From: Branchiostoma floridae | Taxonomy: Eukaryota > Chordata > Leptocardii > Amphioxiformes > Branchiostomatidae | DNA length: 64,000 nucleotides | NCBI RefSeq assembly: GCF_000003815.2 | Contig: NC_049993.1 | Location: 8,891,173-8,955,172, forward strand | Reading direction: 5' to 3' | Shown here: positions 50,758 to 62,693 of the stretch, piece after piece | Layout of the letters: each line of letters begins with the position of its first letter | Numbering within the stretch: the stretch's first letter is position 1 | Translations under genes and position numbers: made by a program | The notes under the pieces: generated by a model | Told to the model about the DNA's origin: nothing | What the model saw: the letters and a program-made list of their open reading frames with translations, nothing else | Database searches by the model: none

Positions 50758-53700
50758 GTGAGTGCAAATATTCATGGTGTGATTGTGTTAACGGGTGAAG
50801 CTTCGGTAGTGCAAGGGCGATGGGTAGTGATACCATCTAACTAGAGGTTAGGCTTCGGCTTTTTTACGTCTCTTTGTGCGTTTTTGCCAGGCTTTCTACT
50901 TGTGCCAAGTTCCTTTCCTTTCGTAAGCCAAAAGGAAAACCTGATGAGTGGTAAGCCTTTCAAAATCGCCGAAAAGACGCCAAAAATGAGATAGAACCTA
51001 AGCACTTCCTGGAAAGTACGGTAGTGATGAAATTCATCTTGCTTATGTTATTCATGAAACCGTTACGCAAACATGTATATACATTCGTGTATGTGTTCTT
51101 TTATGATATACGCAAAAGGTGGTGTTCCAAACGTTACCAAATGGAAAATGTTGTTGTATTTAGCAACATCGATAAGTCTACCTAATTTTTTTACCCAATC
51201 TAGCTATTGTTGTATTCAGGTCAGAAAAGCCAGACAAAGCTTTTGGTAATCGTGTTATGTTCATGCGTGCTGCTGTATCACTGATAGTATGGGCAATGTT
51301 TGAATAGATTATATTTATTTTACCCCAGAGATTTGTGCACAAAAGTCCGGACTTAAGGTGCTTTTACCGACATAGCTGACAATAGGTGGCAATGCAGAAA
51401 TTAAATTCATATTGACCCTGTTCAGAAATGTCGAATGCGTCTTTCCAAGAAGGTAAAAATTTTACATCCTTAGTATTTTTAGTCTATTTTAGAATTTAGT
51501 ATCAATTGCTTTCTTGTTTCGTGTTGGTATAAATATCATAACGGTAACATTTTAATGTATTTGCATTCAATACCATTTATATTGCCTGTACTGTAGCAGT
51601 GGTACGTTGAAAATGCCAGAACACACCTTATGAATAGTTTCATTACCAATTCGCGTGTTATACCCACAAAGAGACAGACAACACATCTTGTTAAGCTATA
51701 GTCTTTTGTATGCGTATGAGTATAAAGATCTGTATATACAAATTGTAAAGGTAAATAGAGGGTTATACATGTATGTGCAAGTGTTATGCAGATAATGTAA
51801 AAACTATAGTGGACAACTGCATTTTTGTATGATCGCTGAAGACCTCCAAATGTCCCTGAAGTGGTTATGTGTGGTTCGTCCCTTGGAATTCTGGGCGCCA
51901 TACATACATGTGCATCTCCTTTGCCGCAACGTTGGCGAGAAATGAAATCAGATAGAATACAGGTGCCGGGAGAATTGGCGGGATAATTGTCTCGTGTTCG
52001 TCCCGGCAAAATCGTGTGTGCCAAGTGTTGTTTGACATGTGGGGTCCCGGGGGAACGCGGGCTTTTTTAGGAAACAATACACATTTCATCTACATGTGAT
52101 TAATTGAGATTATGTTCCATTTGAGCGAGCAAAGTGCATTATACAAGCGTAGTGCTGAGGGCTTACATAGAGTGATTGATATTGTTTTGCTAATACGTGT
52201 AGGTTTACGGGCGATTTGATCGAAGGGTCAGTGTTAGAATAATAGCGCAAGCGAAGGAGATCTGACAACACACACATACATGTCGTGATTCAGCGGTTTC
52301 AGTCTTGGAAAATAGGGCTCATTTAACGGAATATTGATGGGGGTCGGCTACGGAATCTGTAATTTTCTTGTGGTGATATTGAGCGGGAGATAACGTTAAT
52401 TTGGTTGGCTATCATCAGGAGCCGTCCTCTGTCTGACTGTACTCACGGTCCGGGGTCACCTTCTGTGCGACCGATCGCCCGTCACGGTGTACAGCAACCG
52501 TTCGTGTTGTGCCCTCACACTGCAGTGTTTGTCAACTCATGGAAAATATAAGGGAAAACAGAACAGCACTATGGGCACGGTTAGGCTTGGGTCACATTTC
52601 CGAACCAGGGCTGGGAAGCTTTCGGGAGTGAAGAGAATAATATAATAGACACCAAAATACACAAAATGTCACAATAAGATTAATGGGCATGATTTGTGTA
52701 TATTTCTAGGTATGCATTTTAAATGTTCGTTTCGTAAAACATAACGGCCCGGCCCCGGTTTTGAATTGTGACCTAAGTCTCACACGACTAGCTAGCGTCC
52801 TTCAAATTTGTGTATGTGTAACTGCGGGTACCGGGTTTGGTTAAGGTTACCCTTGGGAGAAAACAACGGCAAGCTGGAACGTTGATTGTTCAAATCGAAG
52901 AGACTCCAGAGTGGCCTCGTTACGTGTTTATACACGCTGACAGGCGCTTTGTTATGTTAGAATGATTCATGGATAAGTCCCAGTGGTGTCAGTGTAAATG
53001 TTAGCTTGTTTGATGCATTGATATTACCGGTTTACTGTAGATTTCGTAGGTACAACATTCACTGAAATATATTGCTGACTAAATTTTATTCGTTATGTTG
53101 GAAGTGACTGAATTTCAGTATTCCATGCAGGCTGATACAACAAATGCAATTAAAGCTAATTAATGCAACATCAGCAAAAAGTATAGTTTGGTTGTTTCAC
53201 GACAACAAAGGAAATATCAAAGTTTCATCTTGAGTCGTTCTTAAGATATTTGACACTTCCTAACTGCCCGTGTAGTTGTGTTGGTAGAAAACTTGTGCAT
53301 TCACATTTTACAGATTGCGACATTTGATTCAGTAGCATGTTCTCTGCTTGAAACGGGAACTTTTAATTGGCTCGCTGCTATGTGCAACATGGTTTCGGGG
53401 AGCAGCTGAATACAGGCATATCTATCACCCATTATTTCCAGAGACTGTATACGAGTAGCATAAAAATGAAGTCTGCAGGGAGTTGACAAACTTCCGAGTC
53501 ATCCGTTGTAATTTGACTTTAAAAAAATATAGGAGTCAGTTGTCAAGACTTTCGATCTACGTGAATTCTTTTATTCATGTATTCACATCTTATTTTACTT
53601 GTTACATAGAATTCTTACCGTTTATGGTCACCCCTAGCTATCAGAATGGTATAGCCCAGAGTAATCCGTCAATGGAAGCACGCGCTGACAGAATATAGCG

Positions 53701-56700
53701 TCCGCCATTTGCAGCGATGATGGAAAAGGGTCCGGGCAGCTGCGCGTGCTACTACACTGACAGATGAAGATTACTCCTCATAAATGATACACACTTGATG
53801 CGGAATATTCCCCTGCTAAGAGCCTGGCAGGAACGTACCGTGTTAGCGGTCAGGGGGTGGACCTCTGCAACCATAAAGTAAGATTGGGAGCAGAAACGGC
53901 AGTAGAAAATCCTGACCTCCAAATAAAAGAGCCAGACGTCGTGTAGGCAGTCGAATATCTTATCATCTTGGCTTATCTTTAAGCCTGGCGGTAAAGCGAT
54001 AAAAAGCGTCCTGTGCGACCATGTGTCAAAGCGCCTTTCTGTTCCAATCTTTTGTACTAGAGGGCTTCCTGCGCTCAGTAGCGATTCAGCTTAAAAGTTT
54101 GTTTATAGATGTTACAAATGTCACATTTGAGGTTTAGATGAAATAACTGTTAGATATTAACAGTTTCCAAGTCCCCACGGTTCTTAGGAAAAGGAAAAGT
54201 AATTCTCGAATGTGTCTAGCCAAAAAATATATAATGTATATGATATCTGCTGATTTCATTATATGGATGATATCCCCTGGAAATTCCAAAACTGACGTGA
54301 GCGTACGCAATAAAAACGAGTTTGGCCGAGAAAGTTTCCTTCCATTAACTGAATAATTTACTTTGGCATCTATAACATCAGTTTCAGTTTTCCGATGCTT
54401 TTTTTTTTGCAACGTGCAGCATACACATACTCTTTTTACTTTGTACGATTTACATTATGGTTGAAAACGTTTTGGTATTTCGAAACGGATGGAGTTTTAT
54501 GTGCACACGGAGTACGGGTTCTTCCCAGTGTAAATGGTTCAAGAGCTACATTCCTATGGCCGCAGATGGGACAATTACTGTCGTATTGAGGTCACCTGAG
54601 TTAGCACCGAACGGTCGCTCCAGACACTTGCGATTTTGCACCGCCTTTTGTAAGCTCCTCACATTTCAGCCCCTGGCTGCGAAGAGAAAGTAGAAAGTAG
54701 CCTGCGCACCCAATAAATGATAACAAATATCAATCATACCGCGCGCCGGTTTACCGGTTATGCGACACGAACATGCTGTACGTTGGAGTTAGTCCTCTGA
54801 ATTTCGTGATGCTATATATCTATTCGTTATCGATGACAAGTAAACTCAACCTTAATCAGAAAGTCAGATACTCTTGATGTCTGATGTCTTATCACTTTAT
54901 CTAAAAGAACCGCATTCGGAAATGTGTTTTTCTTTTCACTCTTTCCTGTGGGAAATGTATTTTTTTTATCAAAGAGTTTATATCAGTGAGAGGAATCAAA
55001 TAAAGAAATTTCATTTGGAAACAGATACCATGTAAATAGCGCTGACAGGATTCTGTAACTGACACAGGTGACTTTATAAGGGAATATTCCAATTTGGCGA
55101 GTTATGTATGGCGTAGGGGAGTTTGTGCATTGATATTGTTTACCACTTGACTGATAGTATCATCAAATTCGTTTAGCTTATTGATATTTCAAGATATATG
55201 TGTTTACTAAGTTACTATCATGTTCGATATCAGACATAAAGATAAGGTAGGGGAAATAAACAACAAAACATGCAAAGAAATATGTATCTTGAGAGATTTG
55301 AAAAATAGCATTGTAACGTTTTACGTAGATTGTTCGACGAGTATGTTCTGGTATGTTGAGTCTAGGATGCTGAACGCCCTTCCTTTCTTATTATGCAAGA
55401 GCAATAGTTGTCAGAGTAACTTAAATATAAGGACAATGTTTTGATATAACCCTCCTTCCTGTACCATGGTACTCGCGGCAATGACCTGTCACAGTAACCA
55501 TTGCTAACCAAATGTTTGGGTATGAAAGTTTTGCTGAGTAGGAAACATGTTTTCTAGATCTAGCTTTGTAGCGTATTCCCAGAACTGATCTGTGTTGATA
55601 ATCCGCTTGCCTCTGCCTTATCTATCCGATCCGGAATTTAAGCGCTGAATCAATCGAATCCCACCTAAAGGGGTCAATATGCCCTTCATGCTCTAAAGGT
55701 CTCCATATCATGACTTGAGTGTGTGACATGATACGATACTCTTATCCCCTGCAAAACTTCGATAACTTAGATAGCGTGAAGGACGATACCATAGCAACAG
55801 CGTTTTTATCACAAGAAACGTATACAGCATGCAGGCGACAGGATTTTGATCTTATAAATGTCATCAGCGTGCGCATTGAATTTCACATCGTCTAAAAATC
55901 CGGTCTCAACCGGTACATGACAAAAATGGGAAGATATGCCGTGTGGTAGTTTTGAGGGTACTTAAGGAAGAACAGCTACAAAAGTTGTAGTAGTGCCTGG
56001 CCCCACCATGTGGCTGAAGGCATCGATTCTTCCGACAATGAAAGCCTTATTTGGCTGGTTCTGTTTTTAGTTCGTCTTCTTAGACCTGTTTCTTACCCGC
56101 GTAGGAGGTCGATATAAGTGGGTTGCTTAAGTGGACAAACGGGATCAGAATGAAACTGAAACTGGAATTGTATTGGCTTGACCGATTACGTATATCAATG
56201 GCTAATGCATGAATAAGTAACTGCTGGTAAGACTTGGCTTCATTCTGTACTGCCATGCTTAACTATATGACCGCCTAACTCAATTGTAAGATTCTGTTAT
56301 GCTTCCCTAGGATAGCCTAGTTCAATTGTGTGCTTCTATCTAGTCAGTAGCCCAATGTCATATGGCCTCTTCTTTACAGTGCAGCCCCGGGTCACAAATG
56401 ACAAAAAGTAGCACGCAGATACTTACAGTTGAGTGCAACCAAATTGATTTATCAAAATAACAGTGCTAAGAATGAATAAGGAGTCACAGTTCAGTCCGTT
56501 GCTGTCTAGCAAATATGAAATTCTCTTCAACAATGCAAGGTACAGAAATGAACGAATCAATGGTTTGCCTAATGTCGGGCCAATACAGAAAGGAGGACTG
56601 AAGCTTATTACTTTCTGTAATGGTATATACCAGTATCTATTACAAATCAAAGAATTTTATTCAGATGCTTCAGGTATTTGCCTCCATAGTTTCATTAACT

Positions 56701-59359
56701 TTCGTTAATCTATTGCAAGGACAATTTTCCAAGTTTTCGACCTTCTCTAAACTTATTACAGAACAGCCAGTGGGTCATGTTACATATCTAAATCTAATAC
56801 AATGCATGACGATTTTCCCTCCGGTAATTGGTTGGATTAGTTGTTGCGTTTTTCCATTTTCATGGTGCCTTTGGACCAGATGGAGACCAATTAATCATTG
56901 TCCCCAAAAGCAGCCAGACAAAGTCATGACGCCTCCTGTGCTCACTGATCCGTCGGACGTCTAAATGAAAGATTTAAAGACTTCTTCATTAAACGAAACC
57001 GGAAAGTACGAACAACTAATTACTGGGAAAATTGACCAATAACACAGAACGGTTATTGTATCAATGTACCGTGCGACTAGAGACACCATCTGCCTTTTCA
57101 TGATATGACTTGGTAATACGGATAGTTGAAGTATGTGTGTCTTATGGAATTAACATAAATGCTATCATCGCTTTCTTCATTTTACTTTAGCATTGTCCGA
57201 TATACTTTCTCTTGATTTGAAAACTTGAAGTTAAGTATTTGTTTCCTACAGCAATATACCAGTTGGGTTGGTGTCACCGCCAAGTACATGCTAATACCAG
57301 TTCAAGTCAGCCGCTTCGCCCATTCAGTCGTGGCAATGCCCTTGATTACACTCTGTGAGGTCATGCTTGGGTACCAATCCTTATTCTATATATGGCCTAT
57401 CACACTTGGTCGAGACTTCCATGGCCAATCTTGACCTGGCCTTTACTGTACTTGGCCTGACTTCCACGGTGTTGATTAGAAACTTTAAGCCCTCTGTGTC
57501 TTCTTTGATAGGAAAACAACGCTTTGAACAGACCCCAACAAATTTCATAGCGACATAAGGTTACCCCTAAACTACCAATCGGCTCTGAGCGCAAAGGGTT
57601 TCCGTTGGCCGGGGTTTCTCACAATGGTCAGGCAACATTTGCTACGTGTCAGCTTAACATATGACATCAAAAATATCCTTCGGTTCCTTATAGATTATAG
57701 TGGCTGCAAATAGTTCAGCTATAGTAACAAAATTTTCTTCTCATGCCAGAGAGGTAAGATTATTCGTTCGCCCCATTTTAGCTGCATAGCAGTCAAAGCT
57801 ATGGCGAGGAGCAAAGCCAGGAGATCCAAGACAAAGGACGCCGACGGAGGCCAAAGTACAACAGACTTAGACGAGCGGTCCTGAAGTGGGGCATAATTTA
57901 CTGTTTATGGTATCTGGCAGGAGATATACGATGGGATGCCTTCATCTGTAGTGTTCATCCACGCATCTCCTCTATTACCCGCTGCACCCGGATGATCTCG
58001 GCTGAGATTGAGGCAGTGTTGTGCTTCCTAATACTCTCCACGCGAGAGTGAAAATGAATATTTGGCCTCGTAAAAACCGGGGTAACCGATATTAACGACG
58101 GGCCTCTCCCCGAGCGATCGCCGCAGCTGGCGCGCCCTCCATCAATGAAACGACAGGTCGTTCTTTTATTTCACAAGGCTGGGAGAGGTCGAGAATCGAC
58201 GGCCATGTAGGTCCTTTATACTCTTAATGAGGCAACATGTAATCCTCGCCTGATGAACATTGGGGTCGGTGGGGACCAGCAAAGTACGACAAAAGAACCG
58301 CCTCGATTCAGACAGCCCCGATAGTCGTGATCAATGGGGGTTGTCCTGTGGCTCTGAGCAATATCTTCGGTATCTACTTGTCCGATAGATTCAAAGGATC
58401 CAATCATTTTCCAGGGAAAGTTTCCAGGCGATTTCTCAACGACGAGAGGTCGAAAGGCTGCGTATTAGTTTTCCAAGAACGTAATACGTTCAAGTTCAGG
58501 ACTTTACCAAATGAGCTGTAGCAAAAATGGCTGGGTTAATGCGTTGGGGAAGGGCGGCTGAATTGCGTTGTGACTTGTTTTTCATGAGTTAGTACCTCAT
58601 TCGGGTGAATATTGAAATGCTGTTAAAACGCTCTCGAGGTCTTTTATTATCTTTGATTTGCATCTCAGGCATCTTTCGGTATGCAGACTCTGCTCGTCCC
58701 CGGGAAAATTACCGGGGACATTACAATGATCATATGTTTGATTAGTATTGGAAGCATACACATATCTACAGTTGCTCTTTTCTGTTATGGGCAAACTACA
58801 TTTGCATACATTTATCATATTCTACCGAAAAGCCCACATGGGGTTAACATGGATTGTGTGAATGATTGATGATACGCAATAGGGATGTAGATTATTGTTT
58901 TGTTCACAAATAAAATATTTCAGCGATCATGGATTTTAGTGAAAATTGAGATTCGACATTGTTGATGACCATTATCTTTCCGAATCCAAGACATAACTTT
59001 CATTCAACTTGAGCTACATTCAGTTTTATCCTCCGATCCTGTACGACCTACACAATTGAAAGAAAGTTATGACCCTTTTTAGTCTTATATATAATAGATA
59101 CAGATGATTATGGCGATATTCACATTATCTGTGTCGTTTTACGATGCAAGTACGCCTCGTGTCCTGATGTAACCTTAAACTTTTAATGAATTCATTAACT
59201 TTAATGATTCCATTATCTAGGCAACGATTTCCTGTCAATTTTACTGTGATTGTAGTAACGTGTCTGTGATTTGGTAGCTGTCAATGTTACGACCACCACT
59301 GAGCCATGTTATTGACCATGTTGTCAGCTTTTAATGTCCTGATGTCCATAACTTTACAG
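50758..59359 (+). other. Intron 1 of the IgSF gene
   Basis: An 8.6-kb phase-1 intron between GTGAGT and ACTTTACAG. It holds a dispersed repeat copy (54251) and GC-richer patches at about 52380-52640, 53700-54000, 54550-54770 and 57790-58560, which may be regulatory. A well-placed ATG at 57801 opens only 27 codons, rich in Arg/Lys and then Asp, to a stop at 57884. An 8-bp hairpin (GTCCCCGG at 58696 and CCGGGGAC at 58712) is also present. No further exon is supported. Confidence 0.6.
54251..54294 (+). repeat. Dispersed repeat fragment, copy 2
   Basis: It matches 8671-8714 without gaps at about 37 of 44 positions, in the same orientation. Both include ATATGGATGA and CCAAAACTG. The family is unknown. 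Confidence 0.6.
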
Positions 59360-59704
59360 TGATGGGAAATGGAGTAAACATGCCCACCCCCACCAAGGTG
59401 GAAGGAATAGACGGAGAGACAGTCATCTTGCCTTCTCGCTTCAAGAGCAATGTCACCAAGCTCATCGCGCTGACGTGGACTAAAGCGGCGGGGCACCTCG
59501 GGCGCTCTCGCGAGCCGGTCTTCATGTACGCCCCGCCGTCTGCCAATCTCTCCCTGGGTCGGTTGAAGGGCCGAGCGCAGCTAACGGACAACGGGTCGCT
59601 TCAGATCAACCCTGTCAGCCTGGATGACGAAGGCATCTACATTCTGACCACACTGTTAGATGGGGTGGGGCAAGAGGAAACGTACGTTGAGTTGGAGATT
59701 CACG
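59360..59704 (+). CDS. IgSF gene, exon 2: Ig domain 1, V-like and without the disulfide cysteines
   Basis: The acceptor CATAACTTTACAG and donor CACG then GTGAGC enclose 345 bases, phase 1 to phase 1, for residues 21-135. The exon is one V-type Ig domain. It has a B strand with VILPS at the Cys position (Ser46), the core Trp in ALTWTK (Trp60), an E strand in NGSLQI, and the D-x-G-x-Y motif DDEGIYIL (about 109-116), where Leu116 replaces the second Cys. It ends ETYVELEIH. Loss of both cysteines with everything else kept is typical of the first domains of HEPACAM, CD2/SLAM and CEACAM proteins. The NGSL...DEGIY stretch is closest, in my memory, to HEPACAM-type domains. Possible N-glycosylation sites are NVT, NLS and NGS. 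These domains mediate homophilic or heterophilic cell adhesion, so an adhesion role is inferred. The domain has no cysteines at all. The opposite strand is a shadow. Confidence 0.88.
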
Positions 59705-61546
59705 GTGAGCACATGAATTAAATATTAAGTACATTCTAAAAACAATTGGCACAGTCGCCTTTGTCAACTGACATATTGGAGTTTCTGAAGTCTTTTCTTG
59801 TTTGCTCACAGCATATCTACCATTGAATTGTACTTTTAAAACTAAGGAACAAAAATATCATTCGCCTTCCACTGCCTCCGAGGAAGAAGGCAAACCCAAG
59901 TGACACTAGATCTTGCTATTTTGCTTTATTAGTATCTCAGTATAGACATAATTGTTAATTAGTGCTGTACTCATTATTACTATCATCACATACAACGTGC
60001 ACACGCGATTAGTCCTCATGCATATATCTGCAATTAAACGATAAAATATGATATTTTGTACACGTAACCACCTGTAAGATTATCACCAAAAGTTTCAGGC
60101 AGCTGGGTTTGTTTTGTCTACGTTCGAATCTTCCTCTTGTACTCATTGCTTCAAGATTTAGACTAGAGAGCGTAGTACCTATAAGACTTCCCCAAAGATA
60201 CACTCACAGGCGGCACCCTTATCTGTAATGCGTAGTAAAGACAACACCGCCTTCCTAAGATCCCAGGTAAGACGTTAATGCAGCTAAGGGAGGCCTCGCG
60301 TTGACGCATGTGACTTGGGTTGGAATAAAAACTATTGCCTGGAGCGTCGGTCTGCACAGAAAGCTCCACGTTTGCATGTAACAAGATTACTTTCTCTCGG
60401 CGCCTGGCGAATCGTTGTTACCCAAACGAGTATGCGTCCCCCTTCGTGGCGCCTGCTCCAAATCCGTGCATCTAATCCCACACCGCAGTGTAATGTCATT
60501 GGCGTGTGTGTTCTTTGAAGCAGCGCTACTGCACTTTTCACTTACAGCAACACAACACGCACAAGAACAGATAAAGGAACGAGGAGGAACATGTATCTAT
60601 ATATCCGGATTAGAGTTAGACGAAGGCTGGACATCGCCATTTGTGAATTCTTGCGTGAACCGACACATATCTGATGGAAAACTTTGCAGTATAGTATAGT
60701 TTAGGGTTTTCCAAACCAAAGAGTTGATGCAATATCCAAAACACTTAGCTACAACATGCGTCAACGCACGAAAATAAGATGTTCGTCAAGTCCACATAAC
60801 GCATACTTCAGGAAACGGGCAACACGTCAATGTGACACAATGATACAGGCGTGCATAGAAATTAGTTTGATAATGAAATGATTATCGTTTCTGTACAGTA
60901 CAAACGACTGTTTTCATCACCACAAAGAAATCCGCACACGCTATTATCGTTAATTCACAGTGTAAGGAATTACCATACATGTTTTCCATTAACCAGAAGA
61001 GACGTGTGACTTTATCAAACTTAGAAGGCCATATCTCAGAAAAAAAGTTCATCCAAGGCTATGGATGTTGATCTCTTTTTCTTCTGAGATACTTGGCGGC
61101 GGACTACATGTCTCTTTGTAGAGTACAAAACTTCGGATGCACCCAGCCTGTGTGTGTAGCATCTTACTGTGGTCGCTAAACATCCAGGCCGACGAATATA
61201 TTATGTACAAATATCAGCCCTGCTAATACTTGCTTTATAACTTTGCATTGTTCTTTCCACCTAGTACCTTTAAGGTTCTTATTGTGGTTTGAAAAAAAAT
61301 CGATACGTTTCTTTCCTTACTGTTGAGTGATCGGCATATGTGGTGTAGCCTTTTCGTATATGATAAAAAGTGCAAATAATTGTAACTTGCAATTCCTTGT
61401 TTCTTCATTCATTCATTCATTCATTCATTCATTCATTCATTCATTCATTCATTCATTCATTCATTCATCCATGGCCATTCATTCGTTAATGGTCATTCAT
61501 CCATTTCTTCATTCATTTAACCTCCTGTTCCTCTCTTCCCTGGCAG
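59705..61546 (+). other. Intron 2 of the IgSF gene
   Basis: An 1842-base phase-1 intron from GTGAGC to CCCTGGCAG. It ends in a long ATTC microsatellite and a pyrimidine-rich tract just before the acceptor. No alternative Ig exon was found in it. Confidence 0.8.
61405..61470. repeat. (ATTC)n microsatellite
   Basis: About sixteen near-perfect CATT/ATTC units, followed by degenerate copies to about 61520. It lies about 80 bases before the exon 3 acceptor. The + strand is open through it and would read as a Phe-Ile-His-Ser repeat, but this is intronic. Confidence 0.95.
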
Positions 61547-61834
61547 TCCCTCCGAAGGTGACCCTGAGTCAGCCGAGTCGCCTGAAACTCCTGTGGAATT
61601 CCAACCTAACTCTGAACTGTTCCATCGAGAAAGCCAAGCCGGAGGTAGCCGCCATCCAATGGGCGCACGACGGAGTGGATATCAACTCGTCGGCTACTTA
61701 CACGCGGAAGGACTCCATAACCGGAGCACTGCTGCTCTTTAACGGGCTGAAAAAGGAGGATTCTGGGACGTACACTTGTCGGGCAGATCACGTGGTGCAA
61801 CAGGCCTCGGACAGTGTGGAGCTCGAAGTGCTAT
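61547..61834 (+). CDS. IgSF gene, exon 3: Ig domain 2
   Basis: The acceptor CTCTTCCCTGGCAG and donor GCTAT then GTGAGC bound 288 bases, phase 1 to phase 1, for residues 136-231. It starts VPPKVTLSQPS, the usual linker into a second Ig domain. It keeps the disulfide pair: Cys160 in LTLNCS and Cys213 in EDSGTYTCRA. The core Trp is in IQWAHDG (Trp174) and the E strand in ALLLFNGL. About 96 residues is the usual C2/I-type length. Possible N-glycosylation sites are NLT, NCS and NSS. The open frame continues upstream through the microsatellite, so the start shown is set by the acceptor, the conserved linker and the phase. Intron 3 after it is only 212 bases and ends TTCCTTCCTCCTCAG. Confidence 0.92.
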
Positions 61835-62046
61835 GTGAGCGGTGTCTTTGTTTAGGAACTTGATAACAGAATTTCTTTCTATCATAATACATACATGTAT
61901 ATATCTTTTCAAGGACGAAATCTTATCTATGGGCCTCTGGAATCTTTTTCGTCGTGTCGAAGAAAAGCCAGATTTTAGAAGAGACAAATCCTTCTAGGAT
62001 AGAAATTTTCAAGATATCTCTTAAATTGTCATTCCTTCCTCCTCAG

Positions 62047-62343
62047 ATCCTGCCACCATTGTGAACATCTCTGGAGATCAGATCGTCCACGTCAGTGAGA
62101 CCGCCACTTTGTGGTGCATGGCGGAAGGCAACCCCGACCCAAACATCACGTGGTTCAGAATGGGCGACGACCAATCGTCGGCCATGGCTCTGTCTGAGGC
62201 ACGTGGCAACGGCGTGAATCTTGTCCTGCGGAACCCCCAGCAGAACGACAGTGGAGAGTACGCCTGCATGGCCGGCAATGGCGTCGGGCCGGACGATTCC
62301 AAGTTCGTCAAGTTTACAGTCAGGGAGCCGCAGAGGATACAAG
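62047..62343 (+). CDS. IgSF gene, exon 4: Ig domain 3
   Basis: The acceptor TTCCTTCCTCCTCAG and donor ATACAAG then GTAACG bound 297 bases, phase 1 to phase 1, for residues 232-330. It is an I-set-like domain: YPATIVNISGD start, Cys255 in TLWCMAEGNPDP, Trp267 in NITWFRMG, E strand in VNLVLRN, and QNDSGEYACMAGNGVG with Cys305. The EGNP-P-ITW and DSGEY-C-A-N-G words are classical for cell-adhesion Ig domains. Possible N-glycosylation sites are NIS, NIT and NDS. The frame stays open into the next intron only briefly. The following exon, and with it any further Ig domains, membrane segment and tail, is not in the window, so the protein is cut off at its C-terminal side. The last 52 bases of this exon are duplicated downstream. 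Confidence 0.93.
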
Positions 62344-62461
62344 GTAACGCCCGTTGATACTTTACTAAGATTGTCTCCATCAATAGAAGTTAGGCATCCA
62401 ATTGGTTGTCGAAGTCAAAGTCTCCTTTTCATAGATTTGAAATAAAGAATAAAAAGTCATC

Positions 62462-62693
62462 GACGATTCCAAGTTCGTCAATTTTACGGTCAGGGAGCCG
62501 CAGAGGATACAAGGTGACGCCTTTTAATGAATGAATGAATGAAGACCTTTAATTTACAATGTCAACCAACACAAGGATCATATTTTATTAGTATACTAAG
62601 TGAACTAGATAAATGAATTTGACTTCAATACTTTGCAAAGAGTATATCCATCAATAGAAGTTAGAAGTCCAATTGGTTGTCGACGTCAAGCCT
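62462..62693 (+). pseudogene. Partial duplication of the Ig 3 exon end and following intron
   Basis: The sequence from GACGATTCCAAGTTCGTCA onward repeats exon 4 from 62292 across the donor. It matches 50 of 52 exon bases (62462-62513 against 62292-62343), with the donor changed from GTAACG to GTGACG. One change would turn Lys320 into Asn and the other is silent. Intron similarity then resumes, after an insertion, at CCATCAATAGAAGTTAG and continues through CCAATTGGTTGTCGA to about 62693. The copy has no acceptor in front and lacks the rest of the domain, so it cannot be an exon by itself. It begins immediately after AAAAGTCATC. Confidence 0.85.
62524..62626 (-). mobile_element. Insertion within the duplicated copy, possible retrotransposon 3' end
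   Basis: About 100 bases absent from the original copy interrupt the duplicate. They start with four AATG units and GAAGACCTTTAATTTAC. Read on the - strand this is an AAATTAAAGGTC word followed by an (ATTC)n tail, which looks like the 3' end of a microsatellite-tailed non-LTR element. The family was not confirmed, and no target duplication was resolved. Confidence 0.4.

Noticed and set aside
61327-61546. Upstream extension of the Ig 2 frame through a Phe-Ile-His-Ser repeat
   Set aside because: It is the ATTC microsatellite read as protein. The acceptor at 61546, the VPP linker and the phase place the exon start at 61547.
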